A stretch of 63,188 bases of DNA. Source: a bacterium. Its GTDB lineage: Bacteria > Methylomirabilota > Methylomirabilia > Methylomirabilales > 2-02-FULL-66-22. Each line of letters begins with the position of its first letter. Within the stretch, counting starts at the first letter, position 1. The notes under the pieces were generated by a model. The model was not told the origin of the DNA. It made no database searches and saw only the letters and a program-made list of their open reading frames with translations. The stretch spans positions 1 through 63,188 of the forward strand of contig JAKPQH010000171.1 in assembly GCA_029580855.1 (NCBI GenBank), read 5' to 3'. A program made the translations under genes and the position numbers. Positions 1 through 8,375 of the stretch are shown piece after piece.

Positions 1-1
1 C

Positions 2-139
2 GACCCCATCCTCGCGAACAGCGCCTTGGACCGCTTCGCCCATCGGGCCCACCAGATCGTCATGGAGGGGCCGAGTCTCCGGGCCGCGAAGGCCCCGCGT
101 AAGACGAAAGGAGTTGTGCACCCGAGCCGATCACGGTAG
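2..139 (+). CDS. istB: IstB-like helper ATPase of an IS21-family element, C-terminal fragment
   Basis: Reading from base 2, the frame encodes 45 residues before the TAG at 137-139. Residues LDRFAHRAHQIVMEGPSLR match the conserved C-terminal end of IstB (typically L-D-R-L-x-H-x-A-H-x-I-x-L-x-G-x-S-x-R). IstB is the AAA+ helper that assists the IstA transposase. Only the tail is in the window; the ATPase domain lies upstream. The terminal repeats just downstream support the identification. Confidence 0.72.
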   Translation, partial: DPILANSALDRFAHRAHQIVMEGPSLRAAKAPRKTKGVVHPSRSR

Positions 140-167
140 AAGAACGCTCAACCCACCCGGCGCCGGG

Positions 168-216
168 GGTGGGGGAATGCTTCTGAAAAACCGGTGGGGG
201 AAACCTTCTGAAAAAC
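168..216 (+). repeat. Tandem terminal repeats of the IS21-family end
   Basis: Two 24-base direct repeats at 168-191 and 193-216 share GGTGGGGGAA and CTTCTGAAAAAC and differ at two positions between those blocks. Their position just after the istB stop fits transposase-binding repeats of an IS21 right end. Confidence 0.65.
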
Positions 217-220
217 GACA

Positions 221-1092
221 CCGCAGATGATGAATGTTGGATCTATCGCGACGCGGCAGTCGATCCGTTCGATCGATACCACTCGGATCAGCGATCGGCT
301 CACGTGCAGCCCAGCATTGTCGAGGACCAACCTGAATGCAACGGCATGCACCGCCAAAGGCTAAGATTGCGGACGGCTCCGCGACCTGCCGCTCCACCAT
401 CCCGCAAAGAACCTATCCCAGACGGCATCCACGTAGTGGACTATTGGTATCAGCGATCCGACCGCCCTTCGGCCCAAGAGCCCTTGATCGCGTCGCCAAG
501 AAGCACTACGGCAAGCGCATCCACCAAGAGATGGGTTGTCACGAAAACCGGGCGATGGCAGGAGGGTCGCAAAGCCGAACAGGCCAATACTGATCCTTCG
601 GTGCGTGGGGGGCAGCGCGGCCGCGGTGGCAAAGGCGGCCAGGACATGGTCACACGGAGATGAGGGAGCTGAAGGGCGTGCGATCAAAAGTCGAACCGTG
701 TGAACCTCAAAAGGACGGGGCCAAGGAAGCGCCCAGCCAATGATGCGGCCCAAGCCCAAGGCTAGCGCGGCAGCGACGAGAGCTGACCGCGAGCGGGTCC
801 TGGAACCCGCCCAGTTCACTCCGAGGTCTCATCCGAGGCCAAAGGAGAGTCGCGACAACAAGGCGCGGTGGACGCTCCGCCGGGAGTAGCATCGTGATAT
901 CGATCCATCCGACGGTCACGGCGAAACTCTTGATGACCGGAAAGACCCCCTACGTAATGACGAGCATCGTCGTGACTTGACGGCGTCCGGAGCGTGGGAG
1001 AGATGGCCAGTATGGGAAAACTGGGGAAAGAGGCCCGATTCCCAACATAGAACACGGACCTATGGATCAAGCGGGGGAGCGGATCGGAAACC
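221..1092. other. Stretch of about 0.87 kb with no recognisable gene
   Basis: Open frames exist on both strands, but none gives a protein with recognisable motifs, hydrophobic pattern or a good ribosome binding site. It lies between the insertion-sequence end and the stop of the DedA/PAP2 gene and may be decayed DNA next to the element. I see no RNA gene. Confidence 0.5.
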
Positions 1093-2457
1093 TCACGTAT
1101 TTTCAGGGTGATCGCCCGTCTTGTCTTTCTCGGATTCTCGCGGCGGACTTGCCTCGGCGCTCCTGCGCTCCGCCGAGTCCTTTCCTGCAATCAGACCGAT
1201 GGCTTGTAAGACCACGCCGTAGTTTCCCTCGTACCAGTAAATCGTCGCCCAAAGGATCAGCAGACCTCCTGCGAAGCCACCGAGCACATCGGTGGGCCAG
1301 CTCACGCCCAGGGCGACCCGGCTGAAGCCGATACCGAGAATGAGGGCGCTCGCGCCGACATGCGCCGGCCGCTTGAAGGGTGGCCGAAGACGTCCGAACA
1401 GGTATGCCACCATGCCGTACGTCACCATGGAGACCATGGCATGTCCGCTCGGAAAGCTGAACCGGTGGAGGTGCACCAGGACGTCCCGCAGGTTGGGGTA
1501 AGCTCGCTGGACGCTATAGAGCAGGATAAGCGTGACCGCTTCGGCGATCCCGGCCGCCACCACCATGGCTCCGGCCTCCCGGCGGCCTCCCCGTCGCAGA
1601 AAGAACACAGCCAGGACGGCGACCACGAGGAGGATCGCCGGAAGGGAGCCAAGGGCGCTCCCCGCCCGGACCAGGGTGATAAGGGAGGAGCTGCTCGGAA
1701 GGTGCATCGCCCGGAGGAGGATCTCATCGAGCCGGGCGGACTCCCCCGTGACCACATCCTCAAAGACTTTGCTGAAGAGAGAGAGGGCCGTGAGGTTCGC
1801 GACGAGTATGAACCCCTCGCGGCGGCCGATGACCTGCGGAAGGAGTCCCGTAACCGCACTCCGCAGAGCCCGAGCGTGATGGAGCAGTCCGGTAAGGAGA
1901 AGGGCGAGGCCGACGACACCCAGAGCGATGAGACCACCCAACCCCACCCACCTTTCCAGTAGGCTCCAGCTCTTGCCGAAGAAGAAGCCCAGGAGGCTCA
2001 TGGTCGTGGCCCACACGATGGCTCCGGCCGCATTGTAGATCGCGAAGGTCCGCCACCGCATCCCGGAGAGGCCCGCGAAGAGCGCGGCGACCACCCGCAG
2101 GCCCGAGACAAATCGGGCGAAGAGGATCGTCTTGTCTCCGTACCGGGCAAAGAAAGCCTCGATGGCCTGAAGGCGGGCCGGCGTCAACAGCAGGAAACGG
2201 CCGCGGCGGGTGAGGAATGGGCGGGCGACTTTTTCTCCGAGGAGGTATCCCACGTTGTCGCCCAGCATGGCCCCTGCCGCCGCCAAGAGTATGACCACTC
2301 CGAGACTGAAGTGCCCCTGCGACGCAAAAAAGCCCGCGGCCAGCAGGATGGTCTCGCCCGGAAGCGGGATCCCCGCATTCTCCACCATTACCCCCAGAAA
2401 GACGGCCGCGTAACCGAATCGAAGGAAAAAATTGACGAGGATCCCGAGGAGGTTCAT
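1093..2457 (-). CDS. DedA-family membrane protein fused to a PAP2-type phosphatase domain
   Basis: This is a 454-residue polytopic inner-membrane protein. Residues 1-200 form a DedA/SNARE-associated domain (ENAGIPLPGE and FARFVSGLR segments), a family linked to undecaprenyl-phosphate or phospholipid flipping. Residues 215-420 form a PAP2 lipid-phosphatase domain with the FPSGHA motif. The third PAP2 motif reads SRVALGVSWPTD, so the usual catalytic histidine (SRxxxGxHxxxD) is serine, and the first motif is also weak. The ATG at 2457 follows an AAAGGG sequence; an in-frame TTG lies 15 bases upstream. Fusions of these two domains are known and fit recycling of a phosphorylated lipid carrier, but activity of this copy is doubtful. 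Confidence 0.88.
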   Translation of the reverse strand: MNLLGILVNFFLRFGYAAVFLGVMVENAGIPLPGETILLAAGFFASQGHFSLGVVILLAAAGAMLGDNVGYLLGEKVARPFLTRRGRFLLLTPARLQAIEAFFARYGDKTILFARFVSGLRVVAALFAGLSGMRWRTFAIYNAAGAIVWATTMSLLGFFFGKSWSLLERWVGLGGLIALGVVGLALLLTGLLHHARALRSAVTGLLPQVIGRREGFILVANLTALSLFSKVFEDVVTGESARLDEILLRAMHLPSSSSLITLVRAGSALGSLPAILLVVAVLAVFFLRRGGRREAGAMVVAAGIAEAVTLILLYSVQRAYPNLRDVLVHLHRFSFPSGHAMVSMVTYGMVAYLFGRLRPPFKRPAHVGASALILGIGFSRVALGVSWPTDVLGGFAGGLLILWATIYWYEGNYGVVLQAIGLIAGKDSAERRSAEASPPRESEKDKTGDHPENT

Positions 2458-2649
2458 GGTCCCTTTTTTCAAACCCAGTCGCGATGAAGAGGGCGCCCGA
2501 AGTGGGACGTGTTGTTACCATACTTCGGGGAAGGTAGGCAAGGTGCAATTCAAGGACCTTGGGCTCTTCCACCGAAAAATGGCAGTCATCCCCGACGGCC
2601 CAAATGTTCGGAGCCGGCCGACATCCGTGCTTTCCGACCGACACCAGGG

Positions 2650-3204
2650 TCAGAGCGCCCGTGCGAATTTTAGCGCCGCGAGTAGCCCGATGAGAATCAG
2701 CGGTTCCCCAAAGGCGACGGGCAGGACGTTGCGGGGGTTCAGGACCCGGGTCTCGCGAATGGACAGGACGGTCACGGGGCTGCTCTCGATAGGCTTGGCG
2801 GGGCCGGCCAGAACCGAAGCATAGAGCCCCAGGGGTCCGGATTGAATCATGACCAGATGCCAAGTAGCGGCCGACGAGGCGCCCGGGGCAAGGGGCGGCA
2901 GCGCGACCGATTCGGGATCCGATGTCCATGTCTCCAACCCCAGTGGGACTGGCTGTCCTGGGGTCATGTCCACCAGACCCAACATGAGTGTCGCCCGATC
3001 CAGGGGCTGGTCCGTGGTGTTCGTGACCATGGCGGTGACGGTGGCGCGATCGCCCGTCTTGGCGGCTCCCCCGGCGACGGTGAGGGCGATCCGTACCCCG
3101 CCCGCCGAGGGAGTCGGGGGCGTCGCTCCCGAGCCCGCGTGCGCTAACGTCGGCATCAGCCATAGCCCCAGGAGGGCCAGTAAAGTCAAGCTCCTGCGGT
3201 TCAC
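2650..3204 (-). CDS. Secreted protein with C-terminal membrane anchor, paralogue of the upstream gene
   Basis: This 184-residue protein starts at a GTG preceded by GGAGGGGG. It has a signal peptide (hydrophobic core ending LAHAG near residue 24), a beta-rich central region with VTNTTDQPLDRATLML and PLGLETW segments, and a hydrophobic C-terminus. Length, layout and the motifs VPLGLExWT, the W-x-x-x-M-I-Q segment and VLPV are shared with the product of 3243-3809, so the two are tandem duplicates. It is last in a run behind an ABC permease/ATPase pair. I do not recognise the family; a periplasmic, membrane-tethered partner of the transporter is an inference from context. Confidence 0.75.
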   Translation of the reverse strand: MNRRSLTLLALLGLWLMPTLAHAGSGATPPTPSAGGVRIALTVAGGAAKTGDRATVTAMVTNTTDQPLDRATLMLGLVDMTPGQPVPLGLETWTSDPESVALPPLAPGASSAATWHLVMIQSGPLGLYASVLAGPAKPIESSPVTVLSIRETRVLNPRNVLPVAFGEPLILIGLLAALKFARAL

Positions 3205-3242
3205 GGTGCACCCCCTCCTCTCGGCGGGTTTCGCCGAGCCCC

Positions 3243-3809
3243 TCAGCGGCCGGCAACGCGACCGCGCCGCCAGAGCAACGCGCCGCCGCTCGCCAACACC
3301 ACCAGCGGCACGCCGAGGCCCACCGGCAGCACAGTCCACGGTGTCAGGTTGTGCGTCGCGCCGATGCTCAGAACCAAGGGGCGACTGTTGGTTACGGACC
3401 GCTCGCTGCCCGTAACGACCGTCGCGAAGACCGCCAACCGGGTGGCCTGGATCATGCGGAGCCGCCAGGTCCTGGTGAGCTGGTGCCCTGGGGCCAGGGC
3501 TGCGGCGAACGCCGCCTCCGGCGCCGGGGTCCAGTCCTCGAGCCCTAGGGGCACGGCCGGGGAGCCGGTTACATCGGCGAGGGACAGCATCACGAGCACA
3601 TCCTGGAGCGACTTCGCCCCGGCGTTGGTCACCGTCACGGTGACGGTTTCGTGGTCCCCGGCGAGCCGAGCCCCCCCGGCGCCGCTCAGGCTGATGCACA
3701 GCGGGCCCGCGCTCCCGGCCGCCACCGCCGGCCCGGCGAGCAGGAGAAGCCACAGGCCGAGAGCAAACCCGGCCAGGAACCGTCGAGACGCCGACATGAT
3801 TTCCCGCAT
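3243..3809 (-). CDS. Secreted protein with C-terminal membrane anchor, first of two paralogues
   Basis: This 188-residue protein has an N-terminal signal peptide (LLLLAGPAVAAG), an extracellular immunoglobulin-like or CARDB-like beta region (ETVTVTVTNAGAKSLQDVLV) and a C-terminal transmembrane helix followed by the basic tail WRRGRVAGR. The start at 3809 has GGAGG about eight bases upstream. It shares PLGLEDWTP and TVLPVGLGVPL with its neighbour at 2650-3204. It lies 14 bases after the ABC permease gene and is probably co-transcribed with it. Function unknown. Confidence 0.76.
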   Translation of the reverse strand: MREIMSASRRFLAGFALGLWLLLLAGPAVAAGSAGPLCISLSGAGGARLAGDHETVTVTVTNAGAKSLQDVLVMLSLADVTGSPAVPLGLEDWTPAPEAAFAAALAPGHQLTRTWRLRMIQATRLAVFATVVTGSERSVTNSRPLVLSIGATHNLTPWTVLPVGLGVPLVVLASGGALLWRRGRVAGR

Positions 3810-3823
3810 AGCGGTGCCTCCCC

Positions 3824-4576
3824 TTAGGTCAGCGACACGGTCGCGATGCGGCGCCGGGCGAAGAGGAGGCCGGTCCCGGTGAAGGCAGCCAGCATCAGCA
3901 GCCTGACGATCTGCAGCGAAAGTCCCTGCTCGTCAATGATCACGCTGTCCAGGGTGTTCATCACGTTGGAGAAAGGATTCAGGAAGTCATAAGCGCGGCC
4001 GATCCAATTGCCGCGGAGAGCCGAGCTGAGGACGGCCGGGACCGCCAGGCCTGCATACACCACGAGGGCCATCAGGATGCCGTTGCGCAGCGAGTCAGTC
4101 CGCGCAGACAAGCCGATCGTCCAGGCGCCGACGCCGAGGGCCAGCAGGACGCCGGTCCCAAGCAGATAGGCGGCCGAGAGGAGGAAGCCGCCCGTGCCGG
4201 CGGAGACGACGGCCAGGTAGGGCAGGGCGATGACGGCTATCGCGACCCAGGGCGCCAGGGCGCCGGCCAGGTACCCGCCCAGGAGCTGGTCGCGGGTGAC
4301 GGGCGCCGCCAGGAGCGCCTCCAGGGTGCCGCGCTCCCGCTCGCCGGCCACGGTGTCAGCCGCGACGACAGCGACCGCCAGGATCCCGAGCAGCAGGATC
4401 GCCTGCATGGTCATAAACATCATGGTCTTCTGGTCCATCAGACTGAGGTCCATGTTGGTGAGGAAGAGGTAGACCAACAGGCTGAGGAGAATGCTAAAGG
4501 CCGGCAGCCAGGCCAGCCCCTTGGGGCTGAAGGCCAGCTCCCGGAGGACCCGTGCGCCGAGCGCTCGCGTCTTCAC
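3824..4576 (-). CDS. ABC-2 type transporter permease (NosY-like)
   Basis: This 250-residue inner-membrane protein has six predicted hydrophobic segments and the ABC-2 permease signature AGERERGTLEALLAAPVTRD between the second and third. That motif is typical of NosY/GldF-type permeases that pair with a separate ATPase. It overlaps the ATPase gene by four bases (ATGA), which implies translational coupling. The substrate cannot be read from sequence. The adjacent secreted paralogues suggest a role in export or maturation of envelope proteins. Confidence 0.88.
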   Translation of the reverse strand: MKTRALGARVLRELAFSPKGLAWLPAFSILLSLLVYLFLTNMDLSLMDQKTMMFMTMQAILLLGILAVAVVAADTVAGERERGTLEALLAAPVTRDQLLGGYLAGALAPWVAIAVIALPYLAVVSAGTGGFLLSAAYLLGTGVLLALGVGAWTIGLSARTDSLRNGILMALVVYAGLAVPAVLSSALRGNWIGRAYDFLNPFSNVMNTLDSVIIDEQGLSLQIVRLLMLAAFTGTGLLFARRRIATVSLT

Positions 4577-5514
4577 GCCGCCCTCCTTTTTCCCCGCACC
4601 AGGGCGAAGAACACATCTTCCAGGCTGGGCATGCCGGAAACCACCTCGCGGACGTCCACGCCCGCTTCCACCAGGGTCCGCACCAAGGCGTCCGCGCGCG
4701 GCTCCCCGTGTTTTGGGGTCACGACCAGGCGGGCCGGGTTCAGCACCGTGACGGCGGTCCCCCCACTCGGCCGGCCCAGGATCTGTTGCGCGAGGCCCGC
4801 ATCGGAGACGGTCAGATGCAGCCCCGAGGGCAGTTCAAGCCGCCGGGACAGGTCGGCAGCCGTCCCTTGCGCAACGAGATGGCCCTCATTCAGGATGCCC
4901 ACGCGCGTGCACAAGTGCCCCACCTGGTTCAGGGCGTGGCTGGACAGGAACACGGTCGTGCCTTCCTCACGGTTCACATGCTGAATCAACTCCAGAATGT
5001 CACGCTGGCCCAGGGGGTCCAGCCCCAGGGTCGGCTCGTCCAGGATGACAACGCGCGGGCGGTGGACCAGGGCCCGGGCGATCCCCAGTCGGGCCCGCAT
5101 CCCCCGGGAAAACGTGGCGATGCGGCTCTGCTGTCTGCCAGTGAGCCCCACCTGTTTCATCAGGTCGGCGATGCGATCGCGGGTCTCGGCCGGGCGCACC
5201 CCGTAGAGGTTGGCGAAGAACCGCAGGTACTCCACGGGCGTCATCCAGCCGTAGTACCCGACCGACTCGGGGAGCAGACCAATGCTGGCCCGGACGCCGT
5301 CCAGATCCGTCCGCAGGTCATGCTCCGCGACGCGTACCTGCCCAGAGGTGGGCGGCAGGATGCCGGTGAGCATGCGGATCGTCGTGGTCTTGCCCGCCCC
5401 GTTTGGTCCCAAGAATCCGTAAATTTCCCCCGCTTGAACCTCCAGGTGGAGATTCGCTACGGCGGTGCGCCCCGGGAACACCTTGGTCAACTCCCTAGTC
5501 TCGATGACGTTCAT
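4573..5514 (-). CDS. ABC transporter ATP-binding protein (NosF-like)
   Basis: This 313-residue cytoplasmic ATPase has Walker A GPNGAGKTT, the signature FSRGMRARLGIARAL, Walker B VVILDEPTLGLDP and an H-loop SSHAL. A C-terminal extension of about 80 residues is typical of ABC-2 (CcmA/NosF) ATPases. It overlaps the permease start, so the two form one transporter. The PepSY gene lies 74 bases upstream and the two-component genes are beyond it, all in the same direction. Confidence 0.92.
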   Translation of the reverse strand: MNVIETRELTKVFPGRTAVANLHLEVQAGEIYGFLGPNGAGKTTTIRMLTGILPPTSGQVRVAEHDLRTDLDGVRASIGLLPESVGYYGWMTPVEYLRFFANLYGVRPAETRDRIADLMKQVGLTGRQQSRIATFSRGMRARLGIARALVHRPRVVILDEPTLGLDPLGQRDILELIQHVNREEGTTVFLSSHALNQVGHLCTRVGILNEGHLVAQGTAADLSRRLELPSGLHLTVSDAGLAQQILGRPSGGTAVTVLNPARLVVTPKHGEPRADALVRTLVEAGVDVREVVSGMPSLEDVFFALVRGKRRAA

Positions 5515-5588
5515 CTCCTTGCCCTTTCAGCCATGCATGAGAGCCCCCCGGGGAGATCGGATCTCCCCGGGGGATTGCGGCGGATCGG

Positions 5589-6014
5589 CTACTCCTCCTC
5601 TCCTTCGTCCTCCCCTTGGGTGTCGCTGTCCACATGGACAATCTGCCCGTTACCGGCATCCACCTTCACATCCTTGATGCCATTGGTCGCGGTCTTGACC
5701 TCGACGCTGTACACGAGGTTGCCGTTCTCGTTGTCCAGCGCGACCTTGAGCACGGTCCCTGGGACCTGGGCCAGAGCCGCCGAGCTGGCCTGTGTCGCGT
5801 CGATCTTGGCGAGGCTAGCGAGCTGAGCCGCCTCCCCCCGCTCTTCGTGGCGCTCCCCTCGCTCCTCGCGGTCCTGGTCCTTCACCTGGATGCTGGACTT
5901 GTACGCGGGGTGTTGGGTCTGCCCCCCGCTCGCCCCGTAGCCCGCGCCCAGCAGCCCGAAAGCCAGGGCCCCAGCGCCCAACACCATCCACACCGTGCGC
6001 TTCGCGTTCCTCAT
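5589..6014 (-). CDS. Secreted PepSY-domain protein
   Basis: This 141-residue protein has a signal peptide (VWMVLGAGALAFGLLGAGYG), a charged linker rich in E, R and H (residues 45-60) and a C-terminal PepSY-like domain (LKVALDNENGNLVYSVEV and VKVDAGNGQIVHVDSD). The tail is acidic (GEDEGEEE). The ATG at 6014 follows GGGAG. Small PepSY proteins often sit beside OmpR/EnvZ-type pairs, as here, and may modulate envelope sensing or bind metal. The acidic and histidine-rich stretches would suit cation binding, but that is inference. Confidence 0.82.
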   Translation of the reverse strand: MRNAKRTVWMVLGAGALAFGLLGAGYGASGGQTQHPAYKSSIQVKDQDREERGERHEERGEAAQLASLAKIDATQASSAALAQVPGTVLKVALDNENGNLVYSVEVKTATNGIKDVKVDAGNGQIVHVDSDTQGEDEGEEE

Positions 6015-6155
6015 GGTTGGTTCTCCCTCATTGACCCACGCGTGTTCCCGGGCCGGCCAGCGGCCCGCGCCCGGCTGCGGCCCCATGCCGCGGCGGGGAT
6101 CCATCGGAATCCCCGCCATGTTCTGCACGCGAATATAGTCCGGGAATATTGTCCC

Positions 6156-6188
6156 AACCTTTCCCGGGCATTACATCGCTGAAAGGTT
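6156..6188. promoter_or_regulatory. Inverted repeat AACCTTTC-N17-GAAAGGTT upstream of the PepSY gene
   Basis: An 8-base perfect inverted repeat with a 17-base spacer lies between the kinase stop (6211) and the PepSY start (6014). The surrounding 80 bases are locally AT-rich. It could be an operator for the adjacent OmpR-type regulator or part of the kinase transcript end; no T-run supports a terminator. Confidence 0.35.
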
Positions 6189-6210
6189 TGAGGGGCTCCG
6201 CGGAAAAGGA

Positions 6211-7623
6211 TCAGCGGGGGCTGGCCGGTGGGATGGGGAGAACAAGCGTGAACACGGAGCCGACGCCAGGCGCGCTGGACACCTCGACGTGTCCCCTGTG
6301 GGCGTGGACCACGGCCTTCACTAGGCTCAAGCCCAGACCCAGTCCACGCTCCGAGCGGCTGGCCTCGCCCCGGTACAGACGATCCCAGACCTTGGGCAGT
6401 TCGTCGGGTGTGAGGCCGATGCCGGTGTCCTTGACCTGAAGAACAACCGTGTCCTGTTGCTGATGTGCGCTCAGCTCGATGCGCCCGCCGCTTGGCGTGT
6501 ATTTGATGGCGTTATCCAGAAGATTCGCCAAGACCTGCCGCATCCGATTCCGATCGGCCGTCAACCAGAGCTCTTTCGGGGCGATGATCGAGACGGTGAC
6601 CCCCTTTTCCTCCGCAACCTCTTGGTAGAGGTTGACGGCACCCTCCATGAGCCTCGCGATGTTCATGGCTTCCAGCTTCAATTTCAGCGCCCCGGTTTCC
6701 GCCTCGGAGATGTCCATGAGCGTGTTCAGCATCGTGAGCAACTGATCCGCCTCCTCCACACAATCCGCCAGGGTTTCCCGGCAGCTGTCCGGACCGATGT
6801 CCGACCGCAATGCGACCTCGGCGATCCCCCGGAGTCGCGTCATCGGCGTTCGTAAATCGTGCGCCACACTGTCGAGGGCGCCACGCATACCCTGGATCAG
6901 CGCCGCGATCCTGTCCAGCATCCTGTTGAACAACTGGCCCAGTTCGTCCAGTTCGTCCCCGGTCAGGAACGTCGGCACCCGAGCTTCCATGGTCCCGGAC
7001 TCGATGACCCGGACGGTGCGAATAAGCTGCCGAATGGGTCCGAGCGCGCGGTACGCCAAAATCGCACCCCCCGACACGCCAAGCAGAACAACCGGGATCA
7101 TGACCCCAGCAACGATGGACCGAAATCGCTCCAGGAAGCTGTCGCGTTCTTCCGTGCTTTTGCCCACTTGCAGGAGCCCACCATTGGGCAGGCGCATGGA
7201 AAGGATTTCCAGTCTTGATTCATCACCCTTGGCCGGGAGTTGGAGCACCTCTTCGGGGTCGCCGACGGCGGCGTGTTCAAGCGGGCTGAGGTCGAAATCC
7301 GCCCACTCATCCGGGATTCTCATGAAAACCGTCGTGTTGTGCGGCCCGCCGATACGGATGAAGAACGGCTTCCTCTGTAGCGCCGATTCCTCGGTGGCGA
7401 GGTCCTTTTTCAGGCCTTCCAGGCCAGCACCTTCATATCGCGCCCCCAGCTCGTGCAGTTTCGCCCGAATACCACTAAGATCGTATTGTCGAAGAGAGGA
7501 CGCTAAGAGCGCATACGCGAGTGCGAAAAGGACGAGGTTACTGAGAATGAAGGCCCCCGCGTACCAGAGGGTCAGGCGAAAGCCGATAGTCTTCCGTGCC
7601 CGGTCAATCCACTCGAAGGACAT
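6211..7623 (-). CDS. Sensor histidine kinase, EnvZ/QseC-type
   Basis: This 470-residue inner-membrane kinase has two transmembrane helices (near residues 15-40 and 150-180) flanking a periplasmic sensor. A HAMP region follows, then a HisKA segment with the phospho-acceptor in SVAHDLRTPMTRLRG, N-box NLLDNAIKYTPSGG and G-boxes DTGIGLT and GLGLGLSL. It overlaps the regulator gene by 20 bases from the ATG; an in-frame GTG lies nine bases further upstream. Its partner is the OmpR-type regulator. The targets may be the PepSY and ABC genes downstream. Confidence 0.93.
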   Translation of the reverse strand: MSFEWIDRARKTIGFRLTLWYAGAFILSNLVLFALAYALLASSLRQYDLSGIRAKLHELGARYEGAGLEGLKKDLATEESALQRKPFFIRIGGPHNTTVFMRIPDEWADFDLSPLEHAAVGDPEEVLQLPAKGDESRLEILSMRLPNGGLLQVGKSTEERDSFLERFRSIVAGVMIPVVLLGVSGGAILAYRALGPIRQLIRTVRVIESGTMEARVPTFLTGDELDELGQLFNRMLDRIAALIQGMRGALDSVAHDLRTPMTRLRGIAEVALRSDIGPDSCRETLADCVEEADQLLTMLNTLMDISEAETGALKLKLEAMNIARLMEGAVNLYQEVAEEKGVTVSIIAPKELWLTADRNRMRQVLANLLDNAIKYTPSGGRIELSAHQQQDTVVLQVKDTGIGLTPDELPKVWDRLYRGEASRSERGLGLGLSLVKAVVHAHRGHVEVSSAPGVGSVFTLVLPIPPASPR

Positions 7624-8278
7624 ACCCAACACCCCGGACGGTGTGAATCAGCCTCCGCTGAAACTCCCGGTCAACCTTGTTTCGTAGCCGGCAGACCAGC
7701 ACATCCACGACGTTCGTCTGCGGGTCAAAGCTGTAGTCCCAGACGTGCTCTAGGATCATGGTTTTGGACACGGGGCGGCCGGCGCTCCGCATCAGGTATT
7801 CCAGAAGGGCGAACTCGCGCGGCTGGAGGTCAAGGCGCTGGCCGGCCCGGGTGACCTCGCGGGCCAGCAGGTCCATGACAAGATCCCCTACGATCAGCCG
7901 AGTCGGCTCCACCGTGCGCGTGGCGCGCCGGATCAGCGCCTGGACGCGGGCCAGCAACTCGGAAAACGCAAAGGGTTTGGTGAGGTAGTCGTCCCCTCCC
8001 GCTTGAAGGCCTTTCACTCGATCATCCACGGAGCGCCTTGCGCTCAGAATGATCACGGGAGTGGCGATTTTCCGCCGCCGCAGCTCTTCGATGAGCGCCA
8101 GCCCGTCGAGCCTCGGCAACATTATGTCGATGACAGCCGCATCGTACGGCTCGGTCAGGGCCAGGTGAAGTCCGTCTTCGCCGTTGGCCGCATAGTCCAC
8201 CGCAAATCCCGTCTCTTTGAGTCCGCGGCCGACGAAAGAGGCGATCTTCTTGTCGTCCTCTACAACCAAAACGCGCAT
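7604..8278 (-). CDS. OmpR/PhoB-family response regulator
   Basis: This 224-residue protein has a receiver domain with acidic pocket VVEDD, phosphorylation site in DIMLPRLDG and the conserved K in LTKPF. A winged-helix DNA-binding domain follows (QPREFALLEYLMRSAGRPVS, NVVDVLVCRLRNKVD, GVGYVLR). The ATG at 8278 begins MRVLVVEDD, the normal family start. It is the first gene of the run leading through the kinase to the PepSY and ABC genes. Confidence 0.94.
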   Translation of the reverse strand: MRVLVVEDDKKIASFVGRGLKETGFAVDYAANGEDGLHLALTEPYDAAVIDIMLPRLDGLALIEELRRRKIATPVIILSARRSVDDRVKGLQAGGDDYLTKPFAFSELLARVQALIRRATRTVEPTRLIVGDLVMDLLAREVTRAGQRLDLQPREFALLEYLMRSAGRPVSKTMILEHVWDYSFDPQTNVVDVLVCRLRNKVDREFQRRLIHTVRGVGYVLRVD

Positions 8279-8375
8279 CCAGTGCCTCCCGCTGCCGGAC
8301 TGTTCGACTCGTGCGACCGAAGTGTGACAATCCGACACACCCATCGCACCGAGGGGGATCGCGCCGGAGCTCCGA

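Larger units (their letters stand above)
1..220 (+). mobile_element. Right end of an IS21-family insertion sequence (partial)
   Basis: The window opens inside the 3' end of an istB-like gene. It is followed within 30 bases by two near-identical 24-base repeats ending in CTTCTGAAAAAC, the multiple terminal repeats typical of IS21 ends. The rest of the element lies upstream of the window. The outer boundary cannot be fixed without the other end. Confidence 0.7.

Noticed and set aside
1760..3256. 498-codon minus-strand frame across the DedA/PAP2 and secreted-protein genes
   Set aside because: It is the shifted frame of GC-rich coding DNA: low-complexity G/R/P composition, no motifs, and it crosses two well-supported genes.
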